Shown: positions 33,838 through 46,138 of the stretch, in pieces
Position numbering within the stretch: position 1 is the first letter of the stretch
Layout of the letters: each line of letters opens with the position of its first letter
Assembly: GCF_002865645.1 (NCBI RefSeq)
Contig: NW_020194631.1
Coordinates: 1-64,000 of the forward strand
Length of the DNA stretch: 64,000 nucleotides
Reading direction: 5' to 3'
From: Hyaloscypha bicolor E
Lineage: Eukaryota; Ascomycota; Leotiomycetes; Helotiales; Hyaloscyphaceae
Position numbers and translations under genes: made by a program
Notes under the pieces: generated by a model
Told to the model about the DNA's origin: nothing
The model's database searches: none
Seen by the model: only the letters and a program-made list of their open reading frames with translations

Positions 33838-35582
33838 TTACTCTATTCTCGCTTTTTTGAACTGCCCCCGATTATCCCTACGCCTATTCCCCGGCCTATA
33901 ATCACCATCCCCTGGTAATTCCTTCTCTCCATCGTCAAGATCTGAATTATCGTCGTCATCGCTTGATATAATCACCTCCCGCTTCCTCTTTAATATAGAC
34001 TTCAGAGGACGTTGAGTGGGTGGAGCGGGAGCGGGAGCGAACGCTAGTAAAAACGTCAGATCTACTAGTATATTTAAATCTATTAACTTACTAGGTATAG
34101 AAGCAGGAGCAGGAGCAGGAGCAGGAGTAGGATCAGGAGTAGGAGCAGGAGCAGGAGAAACCGTAATTCTAGCTTCTAGCGTAGGCATATCGTCGTCTGA
34201 ATTAAAATCGTCAGAATTCAGGTCGTCACCTGACCAATTCTTTGAAGGAGCAATCTTCTCCCATATAGCTTCGATCTGTTAATTAGGAGTCAAAGCAGGT
34301 AAAGAAGATGCCGTAGATGTAACTATAGATATAGATACTATATTAGGGGTGGTATCGGGAGAGTCTCCTAATAGGGGGCTAAAATCTAGGAGATAAGGCA
34401 TCTCTCTATCCCTTCTTTCACGCTTATCCTGAATCTCGTTGTCTCTTGCCTGAATTTTATTAATATCTTGATCAAATATAAGATAAATATGCTTTGGCGT
34501 TCTCTTATTTGATTAGCTGAAGTAGGATAATAAGCCGTCAATAGTATTTTCAGCTCCATATATCAGATTAGTCACATAGTCAATCCTCTTGTTTTTGTCC
34601 TTTGGCCATACCTAATTATATTAGTACTAATTATATTAGGATACTAATAAATAATAGCTTACTTTAGTAGCAAAAGACACCCCATTTGCGCGTTCCAAGA
34701 TCATAATCCATTAATTAAGCTCCCAGTCTTCAAGTAACGGAATTGATAATAAAAAAGCCTTGGCTAAATACATAGCGAACTCCTTATATAATAGTTCTTG
34801 ACTATAATAAAGTACCATATTAGCAAAGAGGTATGTATTTCTATAAATAAGCTTTACGTACGTATTAAACTATTCTACTATCTATAGCTCAATTTAAATA
34901 TTTTGAGCCTCCCGATACTCTTCTAAGCTAAGGAACTTCTTTGTAGTTAAAACAGGTATACTTCTCCCAGTAAAGCTACTCTCTAGTTCTTCTATTTCAT
35001 ATATACGTAGTATAATAGAAATAAGGACCTTATATTATTTTTCGATAATAGAAGCAGGAGGGATCGGCGATTTACCCTTACTAAAAGCCCTTACACGTGC
35101 CCCCTGGCCGAGAGTAAGGGAACCAAGGGCTTTACCCCTTTTAAGGGCTGAACCTAATAAAATTAGTATTAATATAGGAGTTAAACAGATAGATACGCAC
35201 TTTTGCCCTGAGCTTCCTAATAGAAATTACTACATAATCGCTCTAAACGCTCGAGCTTAGCCTGCTATCTCCTCTCACGTACTTCTGATTCAAGGACCTC
35301 CTCTGAGAGATCCATGCCCGGGGGGTAGTAAAAAGGATAGGAATTAGCTGAGATATTAACCCCTTGGTCTCTTAATAGCTAGGCGGCAGTATTCTAAAGT
35401 TGAGTTTGACTAGAAAATAGTGTACTATCTAATACAATAGTCAGTATAGCTAAAGTAGGAGTAATAGGAGCAGGAGGAGGAGCAGCTGGGTTAATCGCAC
35501 CACATAATAGACACTTTACTATAGAGGGGGGATATAGTGCCTCCCGTACAAAACAAGAGTTCCATAGATTGAGATTATCCAT
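33838..35582 (-). pseudogene. Second transposon ORF, function unknown
   Basis: An ATG at 35582 starts a frame beginning MDNLNLWNSCFVREALYPP, with CLLCGAINP and a Pro-rich stretch, which then breaks. Downstream the same strand can be followed with stops through IWPKDKNKRIDYVTNLIYGAE near 34600 to an open 116-codon end (33838-34188). That end has an Ala-Pro repeat, an acidic SSDDDDNSDLDDGEKE patch and a basic terminus. It is probably an accessory protein of the element; the family was not recognised. Confidence 0.5.
34100..34161. repeat. GCAGGA hexanucleotide repeat
   Basis: About ten units of gcagga or one-base variants on the plus strand encode an alternating Ala-Pro run on the minus strand inside the second transposon ORF. 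Confidence 0.85.
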
Positions 35583-36625
35583 TAAAAACGTTTAGGGATA
35601 ATATAATAAGGATCTGATTTATAATTAAATATCAGAAGGAAGGTATAGCTAATAAATCTATAGTTCAGTAAATAGTAGTATAAAGTCAAATAACAGGATA
35701 GAACTATAATATATTAATATTATTTTAACCCTTTAGCCCATGCCCCTATAACTTTTTCCCTAGGGAATTTATATATTAGAGACTTATTTTAGAAGTTATT
35801 AATAATAGCATATTACTAATATATAAAAAGGAGTAAATAGAAGGACTACAAGAGATGCCCCTTAGCACAAGTTAAATTCGGACATATTTTATTTATCCCT
35901 AGCATTATTCCTATATAAACTATGGTTTCCTATACTAGGGGCTATAGAATATTAAGTAAGGGGCTATAGAAATTAAGGGGGGGAAACTAAATTCCATATA
36001 AAAAGAAACATTTTCACTAAATATGTCTTATAATCACTTCAAAAGTTCTCAAGAACTATTAATTTAATAGAGCTAGTATTAACGGAGAATTTGATCTATA
36101 CTATAAACTCCTTACTACTAAAATAATAAGTTAATAAAATAATTATAGGGGGTATAGAAAATAAAGGGGCAAGGGTCGATTTTCTGACGAGGTGAATCAT
36201 GTGACCTTTTGACATTAAACCACCTGTAACTATATGAATTTAACTAATTAAGCAGACTACTATTAGCTTCTGTAATTAATTACTTTACCAAAAATTAATA
36301 TTTTTAGCTAGTTCTTTCTTTAGGATATATATTAATATATCCCTGTTCAGCCTCTCTGAGGCCGGGTAAACCGACTAATATTTACAGGAGGAATTTCTAG
36401 ATTATCCTCCTTCTCCGCTTTAGGCTCAGATGCGTATCCATTATCCATAAACTATCTATACTCTTGACCATTTATAACCTAATTACCATTTGCCCTATTA
36501 AAAGTAATACCATCTATAGTAAATCTAGTATCCTCCGCATTATCTTCAACTTCCGCTTCGTCATTAGAGCCAATATAGGTGAGATCTTCATCTCTATAGC
36601 TAGCGTCTCTCCCTTTATTAATAAA

Positions 36626-38542
36626 CTAAATACCATCTTGATTATTATAATCCTTTAGCCTTGCCTCTTCTAGTCCCATAGCTACCTCTGGTAATGGATT
36701 CCAATCATATATACCCTTAGGTATTAATAAAAGCCCTAGCTTTGGACGAGTATTCTTCGTATTAATTAGGTGGTCGCTAATCGACTCCCTTAGATATATA
36801 TACGTACTCAGGTAGTTCAGATCCCCATTCGAGTCACGTATAGACTCCGTAATTAGGAGTATAAAGCCGGCATTCTTAAGCTCTTGCTCACACCACTCAA
36901 GTATAACCTCCGGTAAATATACGTCTTTATTATAGCTAGCATATCCTTTACGTAGCTCGTTTAGTTTATTAATATTAATAGAAATCCCGTAGTCCCTGAC
37001 CCCTATCTGCTCTGAAAACATATAGTTCTGGAATAGTTAACCAGGGATAATATGTGGACGATTAGGCTATTTCCTAATTAAATAGATATTCCAAACCCGG
37101 ACGAACTCCTTAGTTTACTCCCGTATAATAGGTAAATAGACGAAAAGTATAGCGATATAGTCAGGGAGAAGTTTGCGGGAGTAAAGCCTTTGAGAGCGTA
37201 GTTATTTGAAAAATATCTTCCATTTATTTAGCATATCCTATATAATATTAGCTAATTAAATAAGTCTATATGGGATTAGTATAGATAAATTACCTTTGTA
37301 ACTTGCCCCTACTATGCCTCAATTCGTTAATTAGCTATACTAGTCCCGAACTAATAGAGATCTGAGAACTGATATGGATTAATATCCCTTGTTTGGTACG
37401 TTGCTTTATAGAGGATATAATAGGTATTAGTAACCATGGGTGTTTCGCATCCTCTATCCGATCGAATATAGAGCGGAATAACCTCCATTTCGTCTACCAA
37501 GTTAAGGTATTGCACTAGAATAGTAACCTGGAAAGTGGTATAAGTAAGTATATATTAGTATAATATTAATTAGCCTAAAGAAGAATATAGTATGGAGATT
37601 CAGGGGGTTTATTACCTAAATTAAGGGTTTTTCAAACAACTAGTTCTCTATAATACTACAGAATTATATAGCCGGAATCACGACTAAGTGAATTTTGGCA
37701 TTTTCAAGGGGATGTATTCATACCGAATTAGGAAATACTACTACTTATAGCACAACTATTTGAGATTCTAATATAAATCCAAGGTACGAACCGTGAGTAG
37801 GCATTAATACCAGCATATATCTCAATCCCACAAAATCATAGCTAAGTAAACGGATTAGTAGTTATTGAGATAATAATTTTTGAAGTTAAGTATATGCTAC
37901 ACTTACCTTGCAATAGCCATTAATAGACCAAACAAAGTTCGGCCCATGAATATTATATTCCCCCCTAGCTGCCTTTATCTCTTCCGAGCGACGTTATATA
38001 CTTTCTGGATCAATTTCCTGTATTACAGAAGCTATTCTATTCCTAGAAAACTTCTGGCTATCCCCTAGGAAGTTGAGATAAGTATATAGAAGCCGGCAGC
38101 CATAACTTCTAGTATTGCCTTGTGGGCCTTTATCCACTATATATTACTTGAGGATATGGCAAAGTTGCTCCTTTTCTAGCTCAACTTGCGAATTAAGTAT
38201 TCGACGTCGAAGGCCCATAGCCCGGCGAGCTTGTTATAATAGTCATAGATTAGGAATATCATATCCTAAGCTCCGGAGGTTGGTAAGTATATTGGCATTA
38301 GTCATATGGATATCACAAAAGAACCAGGCGATAAGACCCTTCACCTGCGGCGAAGGATCAAATATCGAACGTTTAGAGGGCGTTTTCCATTCGGAAAGCC
38401 TACTGCGTAGCATTCTCAGGGAAATATCAACGTCAAAGTCATGCTTTAACCTCTCCACAATAGTCTCATGTAATAGCTGCTGCTCAATTAAACAAAGAAT
38501 ATGGGCTTGATAGCACATAATATTAATCTTGAAACGACCCAT
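36626..38542 (-). pseudogene. DDE-integrase transposase (copy 2), RIP-damaged
   Basis: ATG at 38542 opens 99 codons with a helix-turn-helix region (LHETIVERLKHDFDVDISLRML, then SRLSEWKTPSKRS), as at the N terminus of fungal integrase-core transposon proteins. Further along the minus strand, across probable introns near 37.85 and 37.6 kb, come FVWSINGY, GIEIYAGINAYSRFVPWIY, IPLYIRSDRGCETP and TSIANxRIEA. In the DDE triad the second Asp and the Glu survive, but the first Asp reads Asn (AAT for GAT). The last 131 codons (36626-37021) are open and end the protein. Interspersed TAA/TAG codons are RIP-type. Confidence 0.77.
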
Positions 38543-38785
38543 TATAAAGAGTTTAATAATAATAGATCAATAGTATTAGAAATAATAACGTAGGAACAAA
38601 AGTATAAACGAAGTGTACCAGATGGCTAGTAGGCCAGGGGGCATATCACGTGTATTTTATTGATTTTTCCTACCCTATTGCATTCCTACCATGGAATGCG
38701 ATAAAACACCATATAGATCGACTGTTTTAATTGTATTCTACTATAGAAATTAGCTAGACTATTAATAATAGCACATTTTTAAAAT

Positions 38786-38868
38786 ATCGTAATTTTGATT
38801 TTGCGAAAAAAAATTATAGTTGCAGCATCGTCCTTAAAGGAGCCCGTACCCGCCTTCCGCGGACGACC
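38786..38868. repeat. Right terminal inverted repeat
   Basis: The core atcgtaattttgattttgcg to gttgcagcatcgtc pairs with the left repeat. The outer part (ccttaaaggagcccgtaccc to cggacgac) retains the GC-rich end more completely than the left copy. Confidence 0.88.
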
Positions 38869-39219
38869 CCACCATCGATTGGAGGGGTAACTTCAGGATC
38901 TCGACGGATTACACATGCAACGGGACTCAGCTGAGCAGGCATGCTCGGAGTTACAAATGAACTAACCAAAAATCTTACCTACATCACTCACCTTTCTCCT
39001 TCCTCCCTTCTTCTTTCCCCCCCCCCCTTTCCAAACCTTACAACAGAAAAATTATCTTATCTCACCTTGATTTCCAAGCATCCGAGAGCCGGAGCGGCCG
39101 AACTTGCCTCGCAAGCCACTGTCAGAGATTCTCTATATATACGTGCAGACTGTTTTCTATCGAACGTTTGAAGGCAAATTTAGAAGAGAATTTGACGGAA
39201 AGAAAGACAAGAAGGAAAG
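38869..39219. promoter_or_regulatory. Upstream region of the Dabb gene with pyrimidine tract
   Basis: It lies between the transposon end and the ATG at 39220. A C/T-rich strip at about 38990-39035 includes a run of eleven C (39017-39027), typical of fungal core promoters and 5-prime leaders. The transposon inserted about 350 bp upstream of this gene. Confidence 0.45.
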
Positions 39220-39614
39220 ATGGCAGGAATAATCCGAATCACGCTGTTCAAGATCCCGGTCAAGGAGAACCAGGCGAAGCTGTTGGATTTATACCGGACG
39301 ATGGCTGCTTCTGCCAAAAAGGTATCCCTTCCCCTCCAATTCTTCTTTATCAATTTTTTGGAGCAACAGTTGATTGAGGTCTCTAGGACGGCAAACCCTA
39401 CATACTGTCCCTCAACGCTGGACAAGCATATGAAGATCAACGCAGCCAAGGTTACACGGTCGCCGCGAAGTCGGAGTTCAGCACTCTGGAAGATATGAAG
39501 TATTATGATGATGCGTGTGAGGCGCACCAGACGCTGAAGGCGGGGTTGAAGAGCTTAGGCGTTGAGGGGGTGATGACGGTTTATTTCCCGCCTGCTGTTG
39601 TGAGTGTTCTGTAG
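39220..39614 (+). CDS. Dabb (stress-responsive A/B barrel) protein
   Basis: Exons 39220-39321 and 39387-39614 around a 65-bp intron (GTATCC...CTAG) give 109 residues, the usual single-domain length. The start MAGIIRITLFKIPVKENQAK, the block SLNAGQAYEDQRSQGYTVAAK and the end EFSTLEDMKYYDDACEAHQ, GVEGVMTVYFPP follow the dimeric alpha-beta barrel pattern of the Dabb family. These are small cytoplasmic proteins of mostly unknown activity, some of them polyketide cyclases. The neighbouring dienelactone hydrolase is convergent and need not be related. Confidence 0.88.
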
Positions 39615-39842
39615 GATGGCTACGTCTTGGAAGAGTTGGCAGACAATAGAGGAAATATTAGATGAAATCAACGCTTTATTTGATTTTGTATGCATGTCTG
39701 GCAGAGGCATGAGTGAGTGCTCAAGAACCCCTCCCTGACCAAAACCTAAAGCTTCACCATCCTCTCATTTCTTTCTCTATCAGCTTCCATCCCGTGCAAA
39801 GCAAAGCGTCACCTCCGTCACCTCACCTCTTGGGAAATGCAC

Positions 39843-40811
39843 TCACAAATACTTCGCATAAAACTCCAACAACGTCTTATAGCCTCTCTCATACTCGCTC
39901 TTAACCCTCGCATCCTCCAAGTCTGACCTAGCAGCCATCCAGCCATGAATCTGATCACCAAAAATCTCAACATGCTTCTCGCCCTTCAGATTAGCCTCGA
40001 ACTTCTTGACATCCTCGGCGGGCTCGTCCTTTGAGGCAAGCATGCAGAGAGGAATCTGGATGTTGAGGGCTTCGGACGGGTCGACCATTGCGGGATGGCA
40101 TTCGGCGCCGGCTTTGAAGGGGGTGTCAGACTTGGAGACAATGAGTGAAACAATTTTGCCACCCCAGCAGAACTGTCCGTAGCACGTTAGTTTACACATG
40201 ATAGAAAGGGGGGAAAGAGGAGGGACATACACCAGCAACAGCCCAAGTCTTGATAGAATCGTACTTGGTCTCGATTTCCTTCAGCGTAGCTGGGACCCTC
40301 GCAGCAGTCTTGGGGGGTGCACCGGTCGTTTGGAAGAAGTTACCAAGAGCCTTTCCCTTCTCTTCGTTGTCGGGTGGGTACCTTTGTTCTAATTAGCACT
40401 GCCCCACCTCCTGGTAGAAGTTTCGGGGAAAAGTAGAGAAGAACCCACCAGGAGATATCAGCTGGCTTGCCTTCAAACCAATCGGGCATGAAGACCAGAT
40501 ACTGGTTATCCTTGTCCGAGGTGGAGAGGATGTCAGCTCCTTGGAGTGATTGAGGGAAGTAACCGAAAATATCATAGATGTAGAGGATGGCTTTAGGGGC
40601 ATTGGCTGGGCCGGTGACGTCTGTTCGTTCGATTTGTTAGCAATTGATAATAGAGATGAAGGTGGAGGTCGGGATGGGGAGGAATTGAGCGGAACTTACA
40701 AGTCTTCAAGCCTCCAATTGTCTCGTATCTACCCTTAGGCTCATAACCCTTCGAGATGATCGGGGGGATGTTGCAGCAAGCTGCGCTATGACCGTGCATA
40801 GCTTGAGCCAT
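39843..40811 (-). CDS. Dienelactone hydrolase family protein
   Basis: Alpha/beta hydrolase of the DLH type, cleaving lactone or ester bonds of small aromatic-degradation products. Exons on the minus strand are 40700-40811, 40449-40620, 40231-40381 and 39843-40172, giving 254 residues. The catalytic Cys lies in GFCWGGK, rebuilt by the third splice (GGT|TTC). The Asp is in LASKDEPAED and the His in DQIHGWMAAR. The oxyanion region is AILYIYDIFGYFPQSLQGADIL, and the start is MAQAMHGHSAACC. All introns have canonical borders. Upstream ATGs were not considered because the first one matches the family start. Confidence 0.92.
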
Positions 40812-41441
40812 GGTGTACTTCCGTTTGTTGATTATTGGTTGTATATGGGATTGAGGTTTTAACTGAGTTGAAATTGAGCGAGCAATTGATCGCTGAAATA
40901 GTGGGGTTGAAATGCAGAGCAGTCGTGCTTGCATGTGGATGTAAAAAGTGAGGCAAGGCGCGTGGAAGTCGGGAGATATGGAGGAAGGAGGGGTTGAATG
41001 CGGGGCTGTAACACTCGGAAGCTGACGTAGAGATTTGGAAATGTGAATGATATCGACAGGGGTGCTGTTGGTGTATCTTCACGTGATTGGTAGAAAGGGG
41101 AATGATGAGCAGGGACGCTATTGGAGAGCTCGGGAATAATTGTAATGCCCTGGGACCCAAAAAAAATCCAACTCTCTGGCATGTCTTCGATGTCACAGCA
41201 GTGGCTCGCTCAAGCAAGTGGAGTCTTTTAGAAGAAGTCTCACTACTAGACCACGAGGGAATGTCACCTAAGAGGCATCGACTCAATTTGTAATCCTGTG
41301 AGATGACCGAAGTGGTCACTCGCGTGCATCGAGAAACCACCACCCCTTCAATGCACCAACTAAAAAAATTGAAAGCGCTCCAGACTCCAGTATTCCCTAT
41401 GCAGCTGAAAGAGCCATGACATCGTAAGGGGACCAACATAA
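40812..41441. other. Intergenic
   Basis: Promoter of the dienelactone hydrolase and 3-prime region of the SH3 gene. A minus-strand frame runs through 40786-41439 but overlaps the DLH coding start and is Ser/His-rich without motifs, so it is not called. Confidence 0.5.
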
Positions 41442-43904
41442 TCAGAAGATGGAGTTGACAATATTACCGCCAATCGTTGCACCTGCACCGAAGATAGCAG
41501 CATTGCCCAACTTCTTGCCAAACTTCTTACCCATCTCCTGTCCCTTTCCAGGTGGCTTGTTATCGGTTGGTTGGTTTGCAACAGCCATAGGAGGAACGCT
41601 GCTATCGTACGGATTGCTTGGGCTTGGGGGAGGAAGTCCTTGAGATTGCTGACCAGGGTAGCCTCCATAACCGTTGGCCTTCTCATTGCCATACACACCT
41701 TGAGCCGGAGATGGGGCGGGGTTTTGCTGGACTTGGACGTAGTTGACCGGGAAAACACCTTCCTTTCCAGTGCGCAGATTCTTGCCCAACCACCAGTCGG
41801 CGTTCATGTATTCGAAGACAGAGATTTGGTCACCAACCTCGAATGTGCAGTCCTCCGGCTCGGCGTAGCGGTAGAGAGCAGTTGCTCGTGCGATCTCGGG
41901 CTTAGAAGGAGGTTGGCTGGGTGTACGGTTGGGGAGAGACGGAGGGGTGGGGGTATTGTAGGCGGGCGGTGGAAGGTCATTGACTCTCATGTTGTTGAAG
42001 GCGTTGGTTGGGACAGGAGCGGCATTGCTGCGAGAAGAGCTGTTGAGTGGGGATTCGGCGGGCAGAGATCTCATGATAGTGTCATAGACCTCATCGCTGA
42101 TGGCTCCGTGCTCCGCGAGGCTCTCAAGTTCCTAGATCGATGTTAGCATGGGCAATGAAGCTCAGCTCGTGATACTTACATTCTTGATGTTGCGCAGGGA
42201 ACGATTGTTATTGATAATCTTCTGGCGGTCTTCGGGAGGCAAAGAGGTAGCCATGGCTTTATTCTCGTGGTATGCGTACTCAATATCGGCGCAGTCTGTG
42301 CAGTTTGGGTGTCGGCAATGTCGAGTTGGCTGACCTGCGAGAACCAACTCAGCAATTGCTTGGCGTTCTTCCTTCGTGAAGTAAAGCGGACCGCGAGCTG
42401 CTACTGAAATAGATCGACTGCGTGACTTGATTTGGCCAGGGGAAGCGTTCTCAGGTACCGAGAAAACGCGATGACCGTACGTAGAAGGTGACGCGGGAGG
42501 TGGTTTCGCAAAACTGAAGGTAGCGCTGTGTTTGTGGAGAGTGGGACTAGGTTGGTCACGATACGGTTCGAAGACAATCCTGTTGGTGCCACTGAAGCTT
42601 CGAGAGAGCGTATGCGAAGGATTGGATGGACTTCGAAGTGATTGACTGCGCCGAATAGCAGCAAAACTTGGTGGTGGTCGACTTGGGGTCTCGAAGGTGG
42701 CACTTTGGGTGACTGCTGAGGAACCGCCGCTGGAACAGCTTGTGGAGCGAGTACCGACTGATCGAGAACTGATTGATCGAGACCGGACAGATGAAAGACT
42801 GGAGATGCGAGCGAACGTCTCAGCCTGGCCACGATAGTTTTCCTCGAGAAGTCTTTCGATGAGAGTATCGGGAGGGAGACCGAAGTCAGGGTCGTAAGGT
42901 CGTGGTGTGTTGCGGCGTGAATTGAGTGATGATCTGGATGATGTGGCGCAGTCCCTTGGCGAATTTGCTACGACCAGAGACTTCGCCTCAGTCACGACCT
43001 GGTCATCCAGTTTGTAGACTTTGCTTCGACTTTTGGTTCCTTTATGATCGTAGAAGACAAGCCCAAGCCCACTGCCTTCTTCTTTCTCGTCTTCGCTTTC
43101 ACTCTCCGCCTCAACGTCTTTCTTGTTTTGTGTAGCGAGGTTTGGAGGTTTGGAATTCAAGGGTGGCCCAACGACAACTCTGCTTGGCATTTTCTTAAGT
43201 TCTTTCATGCCAGAGCCTTGACACTTCTGAGACTTGTCTGGCTCTTTTTTTGTTGACGCGAACATTGTTACAAGAATGCAAACTCCTTTGTCACTTGTTA
43301 GCTCGAGCCACAAGGTAGAAAGGATGTGTTGGACGTACCAACTGATGTCTTGATTCTGGCAAGCTCAATGAGCTGGAAACCCTGGCTGGATCTTTAGATG
43401 GGACCTGATGCGCTAGTTCCTCAAGTTCCTTCAAAGTATTAGCTCAAGATGTTTTATTCAAGGGATGGAAGACTTTACCTCCTCTGTTTCAAAGATGACG
43501 GAAGGAATAGAGGGACGTTTGGACACCTTAGAGATTGCTGGCTCTAGTAGGTTACCTACTCTACTGATTGCGCGTCTTGCCTTGCCTTCGAAGGTGGAGA
43601 GTCGCTCGAGCTGTTCCTGTACCTCTGCGGAGGCTCCACTGGGGATTTTGACTGTGGTCGATCTCGCGAGACCTTGTTCGTTTGGTGAAGGGCCTTTGTT
43701 TCTTGGGACGAGGGGATCTAAGGAAGCCGACCGTAGCGGGCGGTATACTTGAGGGGCTGGATCAAGGAGGTGCTCTTCTGTTTGGGTTGCTTTGTCAATG
43801 CCCCTCCTCTTGTATTCGTGCGTGACTTCGACAGTGACTGTGTTGATTATTTGGCCGTTGGTAAGCTCGGGTTTCTTTGCTTTCTTGAACCAGAACCAAG
43901 GCAT
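41442..43904 (-). CDS. Lsb-type SH3 protein with long N-terminal extension
   Basis: Exons on the minus strand are 43479-43904, 43339-43429, 42180-43285 and 41442-42131. The phases fit and give 770 residues. The C-terminal 254 residues, from an internal ATG at 42254 (MATSLPPEDRQKIINNNRSL), are a complete LAS17-binding-like protein. It has an N-terminal helical region, an SH3 domain (ATALYRYAEPEDCTFEVGDQ to GVFPVNYVQV, with ADWWLG), a Pro/Tyr/Gln-rich linker and a Gly-rich hydrophobic tail, linked in yeast to actin patches. The 516 residues ahead are mostly disordered Ser/Arg-rich sequence, ending in a Cys/His cluster (HCRHPNCTDCADIEYAYH). It may be one fused protein or a normal SH3 gene whose start lies inside another gene's exon. 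Confidence 0.78.
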
Positions 43905-44279
43905 GTTCAACAACCGTTAAGCCGCTGGGTGGTGGTGCTCGAGCAAGGTAGCAATGCCAAAGATCGAAAAGATCGAAAGGCTACTCGAATACATAATGGA
44001 TTGCAAAGCCGAAGTGGACATACAATTCACTGTTGACTACGAAGCCCGAGCCCGAGCTCATTGGTCTGGATCGGGTATTCAGGTGAAATTTTCACCGAGA
44101 TTGTTATCGTTAGTTTATACTGGACTATCATTCTTCCGAGGTCTATGTCTAAACTCATTGTCAAGACCAGCTCACGCCGTAGTGCACTTGACATGCTCCT
44201 TGGATACCCAATAGACCAGAACCCAACCGATATACAAGAGACCCAAACAAACAAAACAAAGAGTCTCAGGGCAGAGAAG
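43905..44279. other. Intergenic
   Basis: Short gap between two minus-strand genes. Frames of 80-100 codons on both strands lack motifs, and part of it is probably leader and 3-prime UTR. Confidence 0.5.
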
Positions 44280-46138
44280 TCAGATCGACTTAGAGCGCTT
44301 CCTTTGCACGATATCTCCTTTCCTCTCTTCAACTGAGCGAGATATCGGCCGCTGCACCGATTCTGCTTCTTCCTCTGGACAGAGAGACTCCGAGACTCCG
44401 CTGGTGATCAAAGATTTCAGAGAGAGGGTAATTTGGTCGGGTGAGCGGTATCGCTGCCATTTAGACAGACCTTTGATTCGAATATCAACAGGCCTGGTGG
44501 AGCCTTCCTGGGTAGCCTTCTCGACATCGAGGTTACTGGAAGTCTCTTCCCATTCAGAATCGTCATCATCTGCATCCGAAGACGGTATTTCCCAGCTTTC
44601 AAGTGTACCAGCACTGCTAAAGTCTTTAGTAGGAGTCGACTTCAACCTCATTAGCACACTTACCGTAGTAGAACTCTCTCCGAATCCGATCCTTCAGAAC
44701 CATAAGAGCTGTCACAACTCCTGAGCTTGCTAGGACGAGCGACTCGCCGTTGTTGGGAAGTGGGTTTGGCTTGTCGAAGGAGCAATGACTCTGTCTCAAC
44801 ACTCAAAGACTGCTTATTCTTGTTAGGCGAGATGATATATCCAATGAAAGAGCACGCGGGATGATCTGGAAGGAGGTCCCAAATCATGACGGGCAAAGAC
44901 AACGTTATCAGGGTCGAGTAACTTCTATATACACCTTCAACAGTAGCATACTTGACGAGGGCCGGAAAGTTTAAGAGCCACCGACGGCATGACAGGGCAT
45001 CGAGAGTCTCTTGGTCTTCTTCCAATGCAATGGATATCAGCACATGGGGAATGTTATAATCGCCATTGGGACGGATCGCTGTCAATGGATTCTGGTCCGA
45101 GCTGTCGTCATCAAGTTCCATCGCATCAACATAGGTGGTCGATTTCGGTTGAAGCTCAGCCATTTTCCCAACGGTATTGGACTTTCTCAAAGAGGCGATT
45201 TCAATCCCAGGTGCTTTGGGGTCTCCAGTACACACCCAATGGATAGGACTAGAACATGTCTCCCACCGTCTCCCATCCATTCCTCGTTCCGGCGGTTTCT
45301 GCTTCAAGATGAAGAGAATCTCGGTATGTAACATTGCGGCGGAGAACGATGGCTTGTCAGCCCACTCCTCGAGCACTTCGATCAGGGTATAAGTAAATGA
45401 ACGCTCTCCGGGCGAGGGAGCTGTTGTCTCAAATCCACAAGCAGCGATAGTCTCCATGGTATTAGACCCAAACCCGGAAGCCGAACTTGCTGCAGCGCAG
45501 CAATCGAGTAAAACTAGGACATCAGATGCTGCTGTGCTGAAAAGAGTCTGGATTGAAGTCCAATCCACGAAAGGGGAATTTGGCCCATCCCTGCACCACC
45601 ATTGGTTCTGTCTAGCAGCGTTGATCACGCCATGACCTCCATACATGACAATGAAAAGATTTCCTTCAGCGTCGAATTTCTGGAGAAAGTCACAGGTCTT
45701 GCGCGTGAGCTGGATCTGAGAAGCCACAGACGGGATGAGCCAAATTTCTGTGTTGAAGCCGTACAATTTATCGAACACATGGTGGAGATGGTTTATTTCG
45801 TGTTCAACTTGCAGTTCGTCTTCTTTCCATCGGATTAAGCAGACGTTTACGGTGTGATATCGGGAGCGTCCTTGATTAGGAAAGGCTTGGTTGGCTGCCT
45901 GTGACTTGTGAGAAGGTTGAAAGTTAAGATTAAGGCATCAGCGAACGTCTTGTAGACTCTCGGCGAAAGCTGAGATGTCCGAGATGTGGTAGCTTGAGCG
46001 AGAAGTGTCATGAGTTATTGGAGAAGGTGGGGTAAGAGGTGTACCACCCTTGAAGGTCAGCTCTGCTATATGTAAGTTCTGGGTGCTGCTCACGGAGCTT
46101 CCACTCTCCTCCGAAGATGATGTGTGAAAAGAATCCAT
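44280..46138 (-). CDS. Caspase-like (peptidase C14) protein
   Basis: Exons on the minus strand are 45947-46138, 44664-45898 and 44280-44616, giving 587 residues. The caspase-like fold covers about residues 75-300. It opens with a YHTVNVCLIRW strand and has the catalytic His block FIVMYGGHGV and the catalytic Cys block DVLVLLDCCAAASSAS. The N terminus is Ser/Thr-rich. The last exon is joined by a 47-bp GTAAGT...TTTAG intron and adds an acidic stretch (DADDDDSEWEE) and a basic tail. Members occur near fungal self/non-self and cell-death genes, but no such partner is visible here. The first intron uses a weak GTTCGC donor, so the N-terminal junction is less sure. Confidence 0.83.

Larger units (their letters stand above)
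33650..38868 (-). mobile_element. DNA transposon with terminal inverted repeats
   Basis: A 46-47-bp inverted repeat (33690-33735 and 38786-38832) differs by a single base in an A run, and weaker similarity extends outward to about 33661 and 38868. Inside, the minus strand encodes a DDE-integrase-type transposase (36626-38542) and a second ORF (33838-35582). The interior is AT-rich with RIP-type stops but far less damaged than the 1-15 kb island. A clear target-site duplication could not be fixed because the exact ends are uncertain. The same transposase family occurs at about 8.34-9.7 kb. Confidence 0.83.

Noticed and set aside
40786..41439. 217-codon minus-strand frame
   Set aside because: It overlaps the start of the dienelactone hydrolase in another frame, has no ATG context or motif, and is composed of Ser/His/Pro-rich promoter sequence.
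41571..42146. 191-codon plus-strand frame
   Set aside because: Antisense to the SH3-domain exon.
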